Made by a program: the position numbers and the translations under genes. 64,000 nucleotides of DNA from Ambrosia x helenae. Taxonomy: Eukaryota > Streptophyta > Magnoliopsida > Asterales > Asteraceae. The stretch's first letter is position 1. Every line of letters begins with the position of its first letter. Positions 53,709-64,000 of the stretch are shown here, piece after piece. The notes beneath the pieces were generated by a model that was not told where the DNA came from, did not search any database, and saw only the letters and a list, made by a program, of their open reading frames with translations. The DNA lies in NCBI GenBank assembly GCA_030844895.1, contig CM061228.1, positions 140,976,444-141,040,443 on the forward strand. The letters run 5' to 3'.

Positions 53709-53918
53709 CAGGGGCGATGCTTAGTAGGGGCGGGAGGGGGCGGCCGACCCCCCCGAATTTTCGCGCAGAAGTTTCGATTATATAGTATTCGTATAGAAAA
53801 TTTTGAAAATATAGGATTTCGACCCCCCGAAATTGGTTTTCGACCCCCCGAAACTAGTGACTTCCGACCCCCCGGTGACTTCTGACCCCCCGAACCTTCG
53901 GGTCAAGTTTCGCCACTG
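53709..53918. mobile_element. hAT-type MITE (210 bp) with perfect 8-bp target duplication
   Basis: The left end CAGGGGCGATGCTTAG pairs with the right end AAGTTTCGCCACTG. TTACGGTA flanks both sides (53701-53708 and 53919-53926). GACCCCCCGAA is repeated inside. Confidence 0.9.
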
Positions 53919-54076
53919 TTACGGTATATACATCAATGAACTACATATACGTAGCTGGTTTGAGCTACATGTATGTACATTCACGAACTAGATACGCGTA
54001 GGACGTCAATTTAGATATGCTTACCTTTTAGTTTCTTTTTTCTTTTTTGTACAACAATAACTTTTTCCATATAGAT

Positions 54077-56713
54077 TTTTTTTTTGAAAAATGAACTTCA
54101 TTAAACCACACCAAACGACTACGCTCTCCAAGATAGAGAACATAGCCAAAAACCGGGGAAAACCAACAGTACAAAAAGTTACGTTACATCAAAAGAGCAC
54201 CAACGCGCCCAATCCACTATCCTACCCTTAAACCTATTTTTATACCAAAGAAACCCCGACGCCTTTATGTCCGCTACCATTCTCACCACATCTGTATCGG
54301 TACCATTAAAAATCTTCTCATTTCTCGCTCTCCAAACTCTCCAACACGTGATGATGATGATGCCATGCAAAACCTCCTTCTTGACTCCCGCAACTCCACT
54401 ATGCTCATGAATCAAAACGACATCCTTCACATGAAAAATGAACGGTCTTGGAATCCCACACCATGACGCAATCTTGTCCCACACCCCAGACACTATCGCA
54501 CATCCCGTTAAAAGATGTTCGATAGACTCATCAAACGAGTGGCACCATACGCAATTGAGATTATCCACCATAATACTCCTCCTAGCTAAAGCCGTTTTAG
54601 TGGGAAGACGATCCAAAAACGCACGCCACATGAAAATGTTACACTTGGACGGCACCCAAGAACTCCATCTAAACTCAAAGCTTGAACCGATAACCGACCC
54701 TCTAAGCCATGTTTTGACGTCTGCAACATCAAAACTACTACTACCCCCATGAGCCCAGTACCATGCGTCTTCTGTATCATTCAAAATGATAGATTGTAAT
54801 AAACGTTCAAGCTCTGTTTTACTCTCTACCTCATCCGAAGCTGACACGGTACGAGACCAATCCCACCGGACCATCCAGTTACCTTCTGAAGCTTGCAGCC
54901 GATCACAAAGAAGAACCCGCTTGTTTCGTTCAGCAGAATACAACAACGGAAACGAGTCTTTGAGCGGTTCAATTCCCAGCCAAGTATCCAACCAAAACCG
55001 AATACGTCTACCATTCCCAGGATTAGCACGAAAGATCCGATTTAACCCAACACCATCTACCTTGTGCTTGTTCCAAAGAGCGACACAATTCTTCCAAACA
55101 CCTGTTAAAGAATTATTACATGGAGCAATACCCCAGTGACGCGTCGAGCCGTGAATGGAAAAAACAACCCTCCTCCACAACGCGTTAGGATCACTCAGAA
55201 ACCTCCACAGCCATTTAATCACCATAGCATTGTTGGTAACTTCTAGGGGAGCAACCCCCAACCCCCCGACTTTAATCGGCTTCGTAATAGTATCCCAAGC
55301 CACCCAACACATTTTGCGCACATCCTCAGACCCTCCCCATAAAAAACGTCTCATAAGCCCTTCCAAAACTTCTATGACTTTCTTCGGCGCCTTGAAAAGA
55401 GAAAAGTAATATATAGGGAGACTATCCAAAACCGACTTAACTAATGTCAAACGCCCGGCTATCGAAAGAGTATTAGCTTTCCATTTCGAAAGCCGACTTT
55501 TGAACTTAGTTATCACCGGATCCCAGTTCGAGATTCTATTCATATTCGCCCCAACCTTTATTCCCAAATACGTAAACGGCAATGCACCCCTTTTACACCC
55601 TATTTCGGCGGCCATATTTATTACATCATCTTCCTCGACGCCAACCCCATAAAGGACCGATTTGTGCAAATTAATCTTGAGCCCGGAACATAAGTAGAAA
55701 ATTCGAAGAACGCGTCTCATATTATTAAAATTAAATGTCGTCCATTCGCCCATTATCATAGCGTCGTCCGCATAAAGAAGGTGAGATAAGGCGGGGCCCT
55801 CGTTAGGGAGCTTAACCCCATTAAAAGCACCAATATCACAAGCCTGATGTAACATGCCCGAGAAAGCCTCCATTAAAATAACGAACAAAAACGGGGACAG
55901 TGGATCACCCTGGCGAATGCCTTTTTGACACCCAAACTCAAACGTAGGCGACCCGTTAACAAGAACTGCCGCACGAGAAGAATATAAAATACCACGAATC
56001 CACTCGCACCAAACCCCCGGGAAACCCATCTGAGCCATAACCGACAGTAAAAACTCCCAGTTGACGTTATCATACGCCTTTTCAAAATCGATCTTGAACA
56101 AGAAAATCTTTCTGTCCCTCTTCTTTGCCCAAGAAATAACCTCACTAGTCATGAGAGGACCGTCTAAAATATACCGCCCTGAAATAAAAGCAGACTGTGT
56201 CTCAGACACTATGCGACCCAGCACCATCTTCAACCGATTCGCCAGCACCTTAGAAACCACCTTGATAATACTACCAATGAGACTAATAGGCCTGAACTCC
56301 CCCAGATTCGAAGGATCGCCCGTTTTAGGGATTAGTGTAATAAATGAAGACCCCACTCCCGGACAAAACCGAGAAACCGTGAAAAAATGCTCCATAATAG
56401 TCAAAAAATCATGCTCAAACAAGCTCCAATAATGCCGAATGAATCTAAAATTAAATCCATCAGGCCCCGGGGCTTTATCAACGCCACACTCAAAAACTGC
56501 ACGTTTGATCTCCTGATCAGAAAACTTATCCACCAGAATCGTGGCCTCCTCATCATTCACGACTTTCAAGCCATAACAAACAAGCTTCGGTCGATCGACC
56601 ATACTTTCCTTAAACTTTTCCCGAAAGAACCCCATAACCTCCCTTTTAATAATTTCCGGATTTGTCTCCCACCTACCGTTAACCTCCAGGCCCGGAATAA
56701 AATTAGACGCCTT
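54077..56713 (-). mobile_element. 5'-truncated L1-type LINE with perfect 17-bp target duplication
   Basis: The T run at 54077-54085 is the minus-strand poly(A) tail. ACTTTTTCCATATAGAT is present at 54060-54076 and again at 56714-56730, which fixes both ends. The 5' end is truncated within the RT ORF. The perfect duplication and the undamaged frame point to a young insertion. Confidence 0.94.
54179..56713 (-). pseudogene. LINE reverse transcriptase with zf-RVT domain, 5'-truncated, open
   Basis: About 844 LINE codons. The open frame continues 28 codons upstream into flanking DNA and is read as 872 codons from 56797, but the target duplication shows those are not LINE. It begins KASNFIPGLEVNGRWETNPE. 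The RT core follows: DKAPGPDGFNFRFI, RPISLIGSIIKVVSKVLANR, FKIDFEKAYDNVNW, IRQGDPLSPFLF and the catalytic LLYADDAMI. The C-terminal zf-RVT part has CNIFMWRAFLDRLPTKTALA and CVWCHSFDESIEHLL. The endonuclease is missing, so it cannot move by itself. It belongs to the same clade as the LINE at 32-34 kb. Confidence 0.9.
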
Positions 56714-56816
56714 ACTTTTTCCATATAGATGGTTGTACATAGTTTCTATTCTATCATACACTTTCCTTTTTTTCATTTTCCTTGCATACATGAACACAAA
56801 CTGTCATCTCCATACA

Positions 56817-57271
56817 TAGGGCTGGCATAACAGGTTACACGAACCTGTTAAGACACGAACCTGTTAAGACACGAACACGAAACTTGTAAACACGAACACG
56901 ACACGAAATCTAATCGTGTCATTTTTTTCAAACATGAACACGAACCTGTGTATAACAGGTTAACACGATAAGACACGACAAGACACGATAAGGAACACCT
57001 AGTAAAATAAGTTAACATAACAAGACACGATAAGACACGGCAAGACACGATAAGACACGACAAGACATGATAAGAAACACGATAAGACACGATAAGACCT
57101 GTTAAGACACATACACGAAACATGTAAACACGAACACGACACGAAAATAAACAGGTCTTAACGTGTCGACCTGTTATAGACACGAAACCTGTTAAGGCCA
57201 AACACGAAACCTGTTAAAATCGTGTAGGTTCGTATCAGGTTATCGTGTTCGTGTCTAAATTGCCAGCCCTA
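56817..57271. mobile_element. hAT element (455 bp) with perfect 8-bp target duplication
   Basis: The ends TAGGGCTGGCA and TGCCAGCCCTA are perfect inverted repeats. TCCATACA flanks both sides (56809-56816 and 57272-57279). The interior is a near-continuous run of AAGACACGATAAGACACGAC-like words with GTAAACACGAACACGAC at both sides. The long minus-strand frame across it is an artefact of this repeat. Confidence 0.92.
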
Positions 57272-57280
57272 TCCATACAT

Positions 57281-57470
57281 ACACATAAGACTAAACGGTG
57301 TGGGGGTGGCATGGGCACGTCGACCGCGTCAAGGGTCGCCCAACACCGCCCCCAACCCGTCCAAAACGGCTAGAATCCAACGTTCAAGCCGGGCTATGTG
57401 TTTGGTGTTTGGTTTTGGTGGGTCCCTCTCCAATCCCCCCTATTTTCCCTTCCAATTAAAAAATAAATAA
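57281..57470. other. GC-richer spacer hosting the next hAT element
   Basis: This stretch (GGTGTGGGGGTGGCATGGGC, CAACCCGTCCAAAACGGC) and the part after the hAT element (58218-58560, ending CAAGCTCTTGGGTAGTTC) may be the two halves of an older MITE. Its ends were not proven. Confidence 0.35.
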
Positions 57471-57478
57471 CCCGATGG

Positions 57479-58209
57479 TAGGGCTGTTCATGAGCCGAAC
57501 CGAGCCGAGCCAGGCCAAGCTCGCGCTCGGCTTGGTTATAAACCGAGCCAGCTCGGCTCGGCTCGGATTTGAAACCAAGCTAAAAATCAAAGCTCGAGCT
57601 CGGCTTGGTTTTAAACCGAGCCGACTCGGCTCGGCTTGGTTTGGCTCGAATTTAAAAAGAAAAAAGAAAAATGGCTTTCAAAATTCAATAGTTTAAAATA
57701 TTATTTAATAGTTAAAAATAACACATTTAAAATAATTCAACCTTATACATTACACGCTAAAATCAAGTTCAAGCAAGTACAAAATAAGTCTCAAATTTTA
57801 ACGGAATACCGTATAAGTTCATCAACATACGAATTAACTTGAGTACTTGGATCAAAAGCATTATTGAATTTATTTAAATAACTTGATTAGCTATAACTTC
57901 AATCCCAAGCAAAGAATCTCCATGCCAGTGTTACCAAATATTAAATATGTAACATATTCTCCATCTTTTTTTACATTTTGGTAGTATATTATATGTATAT
58001 AAAAAATATATATTAAAAATTAGAATTATTCGAGCCAAACCGAGCCAGCTCGGCTCGTTACGAACCGAGCCGAGCTAGGCTCACTTTCTAACCGATCCGA
58101 GCCGGCTCGGCTCAGTTTCAAACCGAGCCATATCGAGCGAGCTTTTTTCGAGCTAAATCCGAGCGAGCTTCGAGCAAGCTCCGAGCCAAAAGCTTTTTGG
58201 ACAGCCCTA
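57479..58209. mobile_element. hAT element (731 bp) with perfect 8-bp target duplication
   Basis: The ends TAGGGCTGT and ACAGCCCTA are perfect inverted repeats. CCCGATGG flanks both sides (57471-57478 and 58210-58217). Both outer parts are made of GAGCCGAGCCGAGC / GCTCGGCTCGGC words on opposite strands, around an AT-rich core. Confidence 0.92.
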
Positions 58210-58779
58210 CCCGATGGTGAGGAAGAAGAAGAACCAGGCGGCGGCGGTGAGGAGAAAAACAGAGGTCGGAGGTGAGGAGAAAAAACAGATGCTGGAGGTG
58301 AGGAAGAAAAACAGAGGTCAGCGGTTCTAGGGTAGGGAAGGAGAAGAAGGTTCATGTTGGTGAAGATGAAGTAGACTGTTGTGTATGTATGGTATGTAAA
58401 AGTATATAATGTGATTTTTTCAATTATTTATTTTAATTATTATTTATAATTTAGAATTAAAAAAATAAAAGGTTGGACCAATAGAAGTAGAGGACTACCC
58501 AAGAAAAACTACCCCCAAGCTCTTGGGTAGTTCTTTTTAAACCTTATCATGAGCACACCTCACATTCTAATAGAACTAGTGATGGTAAATTGACTTGAAA
58601 ACAAAACCACCTAAAAATGTAAATACCAACCACATCATATCAAAACAGGATATTAAACACCACTATTTTGACCTATATTATACAAATAGCAAGAGAGATT
58701 CTTCACATCACCTCACTTCTCTATTCTCTCTCACCGGCCACCTCCCTATACATTCCCTCTACCCCACCCTCACCCCCCC

Positions 58780-58793
58780 CCCCCCCCCCCCCT
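58780..58793. repeat. Poly(C) tract in the Dof promoter or leader
   Basis: An unbroken C run of roughly 14-16 bases about 115 bp before the Dof start codon. Such runs are prone to length errors in sequencing as well as real length change. Confidence 0.85.
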
Positions 58794-58906
58794 ATATCTT
58801 CACACATCTTACTTTGTTTTTTTCTCAAACCAATTAAACCACCATTTTAATCTCTTCTTTAGACTTTAAACACTCTCTTTTTTTTTTACTTTTTTTTTAT
58901 ATAAAA

Positions 58907-59699
58907 ATGGGGCTGAGCAGCAAGCAAGTTTCTAGTGATCATCATGAGTTGAATTGGTCTCAAAACATGTTAACATCAGACAACATACAACAGCCATCAA
59001 ACCAACGTTCGACACCAATGAAACGACCGCTACAAACACAACAATCCGATCCTGTAAAGTGTCCAAGATGTGACTCAACAAACACAAAGTTTTGTTACTA
59101 CAACAACTACAACAAAACACAACCAAGACACTTTTGTAAAGCGTGCAAGAGGCATTGGACCAAAGGTGGCACTCTTCGCAATGTCCCCGTTGGTGGTGGC
59201 CGAAAAAACAAGCGAATTAAACGCGCTAACACGGCCACCACCACCACCACAGCCGCCACGAATCACGGCTTAGGGTTGAGTGATCAGAAATACATGTTCC
59301 CCAGATAATAAAGGTTTGTTTTTCAAACCATCTGATCATAGCGAATTCGATCAAGTCTCTAATTGGGATTTCAATAGTGGTTTCACTGGTGCCATTACCA
59401 CTATGCAACAATCACCTCATCAAAATTTAGGGTTTTCAATGCCTACAAACTTAAGCTTCATTGATACAAACCCTATTTCTATCATTCCAACTTCTTTTTC
59501 GCCTTTGTTATCCGGTTTTAAAGACGATTCAACGACACGAATGATGATGACTGATGCTTCGAATGTATCTCAACCATGGATGCAAGTTCCAACCACAAGC
59601 AATTTCTTGGAACCAAATTATTGGAGCTGGAATGAGACTGATTCAATGGTTCAAGCTGATCTAAACAAACCCTTTGATGGTCCACAAATGAAACATTAA
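58907..59699 (+). CDS. Dof-type zinc-finger transcription factor, frame broken by one extra base
   Basis: The frame from 58907 encodes MGLSSKQVSSDHHELNWSQN and then the Dof finger at about 51-105: CPRC (C52, C55), FCYYNNYN, QPRHFCKAC (C77, C80), KRHWTKGGTLRNVPVGGG, followed by the basic KNKRIKR. Dof proteins bind AAAG cores in promoters and act in the nucleus. The usual RYW is RHW here. The frame then meets a stop at 59306-59308. The C-terminal region continues one base over (…SPDNKGLFFKPSDHSEFDQ to 59699), with a Dof-like tail NYWSWNETDS. One base too many in CCCC at about 59300-59303 explains this; without it the protein would be 263 residues in one exon. It is either a sequencing error or a real truncation that keeps the DNA-binding domain. 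Confidence 0.85.
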
Positions 59700-59780
59700 A
59701 TGGAGGTGAGATCAAGATTAAAGTTAATTATTATTAACCAGTTAAATATAGGTGATGATTTTAATTGATTTGTTCTAGGT

Positions 59781-59812
<32 letters not shown>

Positions 59813-61170
59813 TGGTAAGTAATTAGTTATATTAATGGTGTTTGGATGTATACTGTTGTTGAAGACTTGAGGCTGTGGTTTCTTTTAGTATTTCAGCTTC
59901 ATGGTTTAATTATGTTCCTTTTGTAAGGAAAGAATATTATTTAATGTGAGTGGGGTTCCATATGAAGTTGTGAATAAAATAGGGAAGAAATTGGAGTGAT
60001 GTGCATGTGAAGAGACCATTGGGGTCTTCTTACAGCTCAATGGGTATGAGTTGATGTCAAGATTATGAGAAAGAAAGATTCTTTTGTGTTTGCCCATCCT
60101 TCAAATGGAATTTGTGGGAACCCTTTTGTTTGTTATTGAGTTGTAAAGTTATTTCAATCTATAATAAATATATTAATGCAAATATCACTCGATTTTATGA
60201 ACTCTTGTGTTATAATTATCATGTTTTTCTTTTAATTTCGCTACATATTAGAGGAACTTGAGCAATGGAAAAATCGAATCATAGTTCCTCAATGAAGGTA
60301 CAATCCTTTGATGGAGACCCGTGAGGGAAAGGGGGTGTAAAGACTTCAACGGCGGATGCTTAAAATTTTTATTTTGCGTTTTCTTTTTAAATTTAATCAA
60401 AGTACTCTGTTGGTGATCTTTCAATCGTTGGATGTTAATTTTCTAGTAGTGTGTGACATGATGATACTTTGGTTGCTTAAACTAAAAGATATTGAAGACA
60501 CAAACAAGACTATTTGTTCTATATTGACTCGTTAATTGTTATATCTATCTAGTTTTAATAACTTTGTTAAGTTTTTCTTTCAATTCGCACACCGTATAGC
60601 TTAGTGGAGGTTTCAATGTATTATGAAGCTTTTATCTGTTTTCAGATGATCTTCAGTAGTGAACAATGACCTTCATTATACGCCAATGTCACACTACTGA
60701 TCCATGGGAATGGACAGTCCGTTTAAGGCCGGCCAGACCATGTTCTATCGGGCCCGGGCTGGCATCGGCCTTGATGGCGTTCCCCAAAAACCGTATTGCC
60801 TCTACATGAGTTACAAGCTAGATGATGTTTATAAAACCTAATTAAAATTTTGTATTAATGGATAGTTTTGAGTAAATTTGACTTCATTTATTTAGTCGGT
60901 ATCACTCGTGTCTTATCATTTCAAGTGTCAATCAGCCATCCTTTTCTCTCATCTACTAGTTGCTTGAAAAAGGAATCAATTACAACGAAAGCGATACCGC
61001 TAAATGGTGACATTTCACTAGTCTTAATTTCAGAATTTAAAAATGCGGAGTAAAAAGTATCGAATAGAAGAGATTAATAAGTTTAACTACAACATCATAT
61101 TCATACAAGGAAAATAATATAATTTTTTACTTTTTTTTCTAGTTATAAATATCATTTCGTAAGTTCGTAA
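59700..61170. other. Dof 3' region and intergenic sequence
   Basis: Probable 3' UTR to about 60180 (AATAAATATATTAAT near 60164 could serve as polyadenylation signal), with a long T run at 59780-59803. Beyond it no gene was recognised. GGCCGGCCAGACC and GGGCCCGGGCTGGC near 60729-60760 are GC-rich words of unknown origin. Confidence 0.4.
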
Positions 61171-61229
61171 AAATTACATTAAGATAGTAGACAGGCGGGC
61201 AATAAGCAACACCGCTACCCTTTTCTGAA
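61171..61229 (-). repeat. Dispersed ~55-bp word, minus-strand copy
   Basis: The reverse complement reads AAAAGGGTAGCGGTGTTGC, then TTGCCCGCCTGTCTACTATC and TTAATGTAATTT. It is aligned with the copy at 50088-50142. Confidence 0.6.
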
Positions 61230-61604
61230 TACGAACTCTAATCTACTAAATCCTTCTAATGCATCTTGGTTGATATGTTTTTTAAAGTATAATTAAGAAA
61301 CAATATCTGTGTAACTATCACTAAATAAAACAAAAGGTAAATTAACAATTTGTAAAATTAATGATAAACATATACAAACAAATATTGGTCGGATATTTTG
61401 TCATTGGTTGCTCATGTGTACTTATGTAGAGAAGATCATTGTTTTATTGTTAACTTAAAATTAAAATAGTAGATCAGTAGGGCACAATTAATTAATGGCT
61501 GTCATGTAATGAGTAGCCGCACCATTATTGTACGTAAATCTCGCTAAGTTAATAGCGTTTTTATTTTCTTATTCCAGATGATTTGAATTAGAAAATTCAA
61601 AATT
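61230..61604. other. AT-rich intergenic sequence
   Basis: Nothing was recognised. Confidence 0.4.
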
Positions 61605-61622
61605 AAGTTAGAATAGAAATGC

Positions 61623-61943
61623 CGATGAGGAATGCTGGAGTAATTAGGGAAAGAGTTTGCTATTTTTTGTGACCCAGGTTTGATTTTTAATCTCCTTATT
61701 ATTTTATGTGGCATTCAAGTGGATAGCGAATACGGGTGACACTGATTCGACTTGGATGAGAGATTGAGAGGTAAGGTTTTACCAATTAATCCATTGTCGT
61801 GCCTTTGGGCCGGTGGAAGTTGGGTTTCCGTGCATCTGGGAAAGCCAAGGGGTTGGCCGCGGTCGAGTAGTCGACCTTGGCCACAACGCCTGATGTCACG
61901 GTGGTTGACACGTCGTTCCTTGCCGTTAAAGAAAAACTTTAAA
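61623..61943 (+). mobile_element. tRNA-derived SINE, diverged, 18-bp target duplication
   Basis: AAGTTAGAATAGAAATGC (61605-61622) and AAGTTAGAATATAAATGC (61944-61961) flank it with one mismatch. A weak B box, CCAGGTTTGATTTTTAATC, lies near 61674. The 3' end CGTTCCTTGCCGTTAAAGAA parallels the other SINE tails. The A box is decayed. Confidence 0.75.
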
Positions 61944-61961
61944 AAGTTAGAATATAAATGC

Positions 61962-62999
61962 TAGCCAATGTGAGGCTATCACATTTGATAAAAGCATATG
62001 CCTTTTAAAGGGAAGGACCAAGGTTCAATTCTTGGTAAGGGTATGTAATTTAGAATTATTGTTGTAATAGTATAGGAAATATAATGCGAAACTAGTTACA
62101 GTTTAAAGGGGAAAATATATGAAACTAATACTAACCAAGTTTTATCAGTACTTCACTTAAGTGATTAGTTTTTTTTTTTTTTTTTTCTAATTAAAAAATA
62201 GCACTTCACTTTTAATATTGTTACATTGTTATGCAACTCTTTACAAATGGTAAAATTGATTATGTAATCTAAATAATACATATATGAAACTTGATTAGTA
62301 TCTAAATAATACATATATGAAACTAAAAAATAGCTTTGAAGGTTTTTAACTATAAAACCACTTCATGTAGTTTATATATGCAAGTTATACAACTATGAAA
62401 ATTTTGACAACAGTGAAACGGTATTGAAGTGGTTTTATAGTTAAAAAAAGATAATAGGATAAAATATAACCAAGTTTCAATACTGTAACAGCAAAGTTAT
62501 TTATATTTTTTAGTTGTAGCTTCAAGTATTGTGAACTTTTGTAACAATAGTTTAATTTTGATCTTACCATGCATTATAAAAATTAATTAATTTCTAACAA
62601 AACCTCTTTTACTAATTACGTGACATCAATTAAAAACTTTGAGGTTCAAAGATCCATAACTAAGGATTAACAAAACAATAAAATATAAATTAAAGGTTGA
62701 TAATTCTAAGCATAATGGAATGATTAGGATTGGGTTTAGCCTCCTTAATGGAATTTTATGAACATGTGCAACACATATTCCCCACTACAAAAAGGAAAAG
62801 GGCATGTGGGTGGTTGTGAGCCCACAAGATTATTAGTGGTAGTCAAATCTTTGTTCTCAAGTTCGTCAAATCTTCCTTAAGATTAAACATGTTTTTAATA
62901 AGATATTATTTCTGTTTGTTTAAACTTTATTAAACAGGGTTAATTAAATATAGTTTTTCTTTATAAAGATTTTTTAACACACACTCGTTACGATACAAC
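61962..62999. other. AT-rich intergenic sequence
   Basis: Short duplications are present (AAATAATACATATATGAAACT near 62271 and 62306; TAGTTTATATATGCAAG). No gene was recognised. Confidence 0.4.
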
Positions 63000-63706
63000 A
63001 CTACACTGACACAACACTTGGGTAACAATAATTATGAAGACAAAACTACAAAAAAAGGTCATAATGTATCACATCACATTCTATTTTATTTGGTATATTT
63101 GGTGTCATGTTTTATGTTTATAAAAGAATCACTTATACTAGCATACATATGTTTATAGTACATTTTTCCTAGTTGTTAATTGTTAAAGGTTACAATTGAT
63201 TTAGTAATCCTATTGGACATTTGACTTTGCGCATTCTTAAATTCAAATTCAAATCAATATATAAGCTACTAGATTATACCATGGGAGCGTTTCAGGGTTG
63301 ACAATTCTAATAATAAAATGTTTTATAAGACACAAATTGAAAGGGCCCCGTAAAAAGTACCAAAAACACCTTTTATTGCGTGAAGATTTTCCTAAATTTT
63401 GAAATAAACAATGATACAACACTTGGGTAGCAATAATTACGAAGAAAAAACTAGAAAAAAGCCAGTCATTATGTATCACATCACATTCTGTTTTATTTGG
63501 TATATTTGGTATCCGTTTTTATGTTTATAAAAGAATCACTTATACCAGCATACATATTTCTATAGTACATTTTTCCTAGTTGTTAATTGTTAAAGGTTAC
63601 ACTTGATTATTAATAGTAATTTACTAGTAAATCCTATTGGACATCTGAATTCGTGTATTCTTAAATTAAAATTAAAATTAAAATTCAAATAAATATATAA
63701 GCCATG
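63000..63706. repeat. Direct duplication (~270 bp) around a Helitron 3' end
   Basis: About 63000-63265 recurs at about 63413-63704: CAACACTTGGGTAACAATAA, TGTATCACATCACATTCT, ATAAAAGAATCACTTATAC, CCTAGTTGTTAATTGTTAAA, CCTATTGGACAT and AATATATAAGC are shared in order. The 145 bp between the copies begin with a minus-strand Helitron end. Confidence 0.85.
63269..63297 (-). mobile_element. Helitron 3' terminus, minus strand
   Basis: On the minus strand, CCCTGAAACGCTCCCATGG (a decayed form of the CCCGGGACGCTCCCGGG hairpin) is followed by TATAAT and CTAG (63272-63269), then T. It matches the end at 14893. The 5' end is not seen; only about 145 bp before the direct repeat could belong to it. Confidence 0.6.
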
Positions 63707-64000
63707 TTGATTTAAACCAAATAATAAATCTATCGCATATCGTTACTGTGATAAAGATTATAGTTCGAATAGGAAAAGAAATCATAAAGGACTAAAAAGC
63801 TATGTCTTATATCAGTATGTAGCCTATAACATTATTCTTAGATTACACACTGTGTCATTGAAGAAACACCTATCTAAACAATACTCGGAATATAAGGAGA
63901 ATGAAAAGATTTCATTAGTAAGTATTGTGATGATTACAAGGACTAACAATAATTCCAACGTTTCTTTTCGCCTTAGTCGATTCTGGGTTTTTCGCCTTGC
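63707..64000. other. AT-rich sequence at the window edge
   Basis: Nothing was recognised. TTTCGCCTTAGTCGATTCTG near the last 30 bases may start another feature outside the window. Confidence 0.3.

Noticed and set aside
54438..56728. Several plus-strand frames of 80-120 codons
   Set aside because: Shadows of the LINE reverse-transcriptase ORF on the minus strand.
56714..56797. N-terminal 28 codons of the LINE open frame
   Set aside because: They lie in or beyond the 17-bp target duplication (56714-56730), so they are flanking DNA in frame by chance.
56848..57201. 117-codon minus-strand frame rich in Cys/Ser/Val that looks like a secreted Cys-rich protein
   Set aside because: It lies wholly within a hAT element made of AAGACACGATA words; the periodic residues follow the DNA repeat.

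Overview
The window looks like gene-poor, repeat-rich nuclear DNA of a eudicot. It is AT-rich, its genes have short GT-AG introns, and it carries plant-type Helitrons, hAT, Mutator-like and Harbinger elements, tRNA-derived SINEs and L1-type LINEs. The repeat styles and the paralogues suggest Asteraceae, but that is inference. No organellar, bacterial or viral genes were seen.

Layout. 1-21 kb is almost all transposon sequence: a Mutator-like element nested in a microsatellite-bearing repeat (1.9-4.2 kb), a LINE relic, two LTR-like repeats (5 and 13.5 kb), a Harbinger-type element with a broken ORF1 (8.5-10.5 kb), a probable small Helitron (11.6-12.6 kb) and a minus-strand Helitron with nested inserts (14.9-18.6 kb). 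21.9-41.2 kb holds three minus-strand genes for soluble epoxide hydrolases. Each codes for 318 residues, all three are apparently intact, and they are about 72-88% alike by eye. Copies 2 and 3 are separated by about 10 kb of inserts: a LINE, a 2.7-kb Helitron carrying pieces of a kinesin-14 gene and a Mediator MED15 gene, a second small Helitron and a calmodulin-like gene fragment. 43.4-44.8 kb has a single-exon alpha-1,4-glycosyltransferase-like gene on the plus strand. 46-58 kb is again mobile DNA: hAT elements with perfect 8-bp target duplications, a hAT transposase relic, a Copia tail, a Mutator-like element that has captured the start of an MBOAT acyltransferase gene, and a LINE with a perfect 17-bp target duplication. 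58.9-59.7 kb has a Dof zinc-finger transcription factor gene whose reading frame is broken by one extra base in a C run. 60-64 kb is AT-rich with a SINE, a duplicated segment and a Helitron end.

Gene relations. The three epoxide hydrolases share exon phases and arose by tandem duplication; copy 1 lacks the last intron. The glycosyltransferase and the Dof gene have no evident link to them. Most other open reading frames are chance or element-derived. Element boundaries were found by eye from terminal repeats and target-site duplications, so those with perfect duplications are firm and the rest are tentative.
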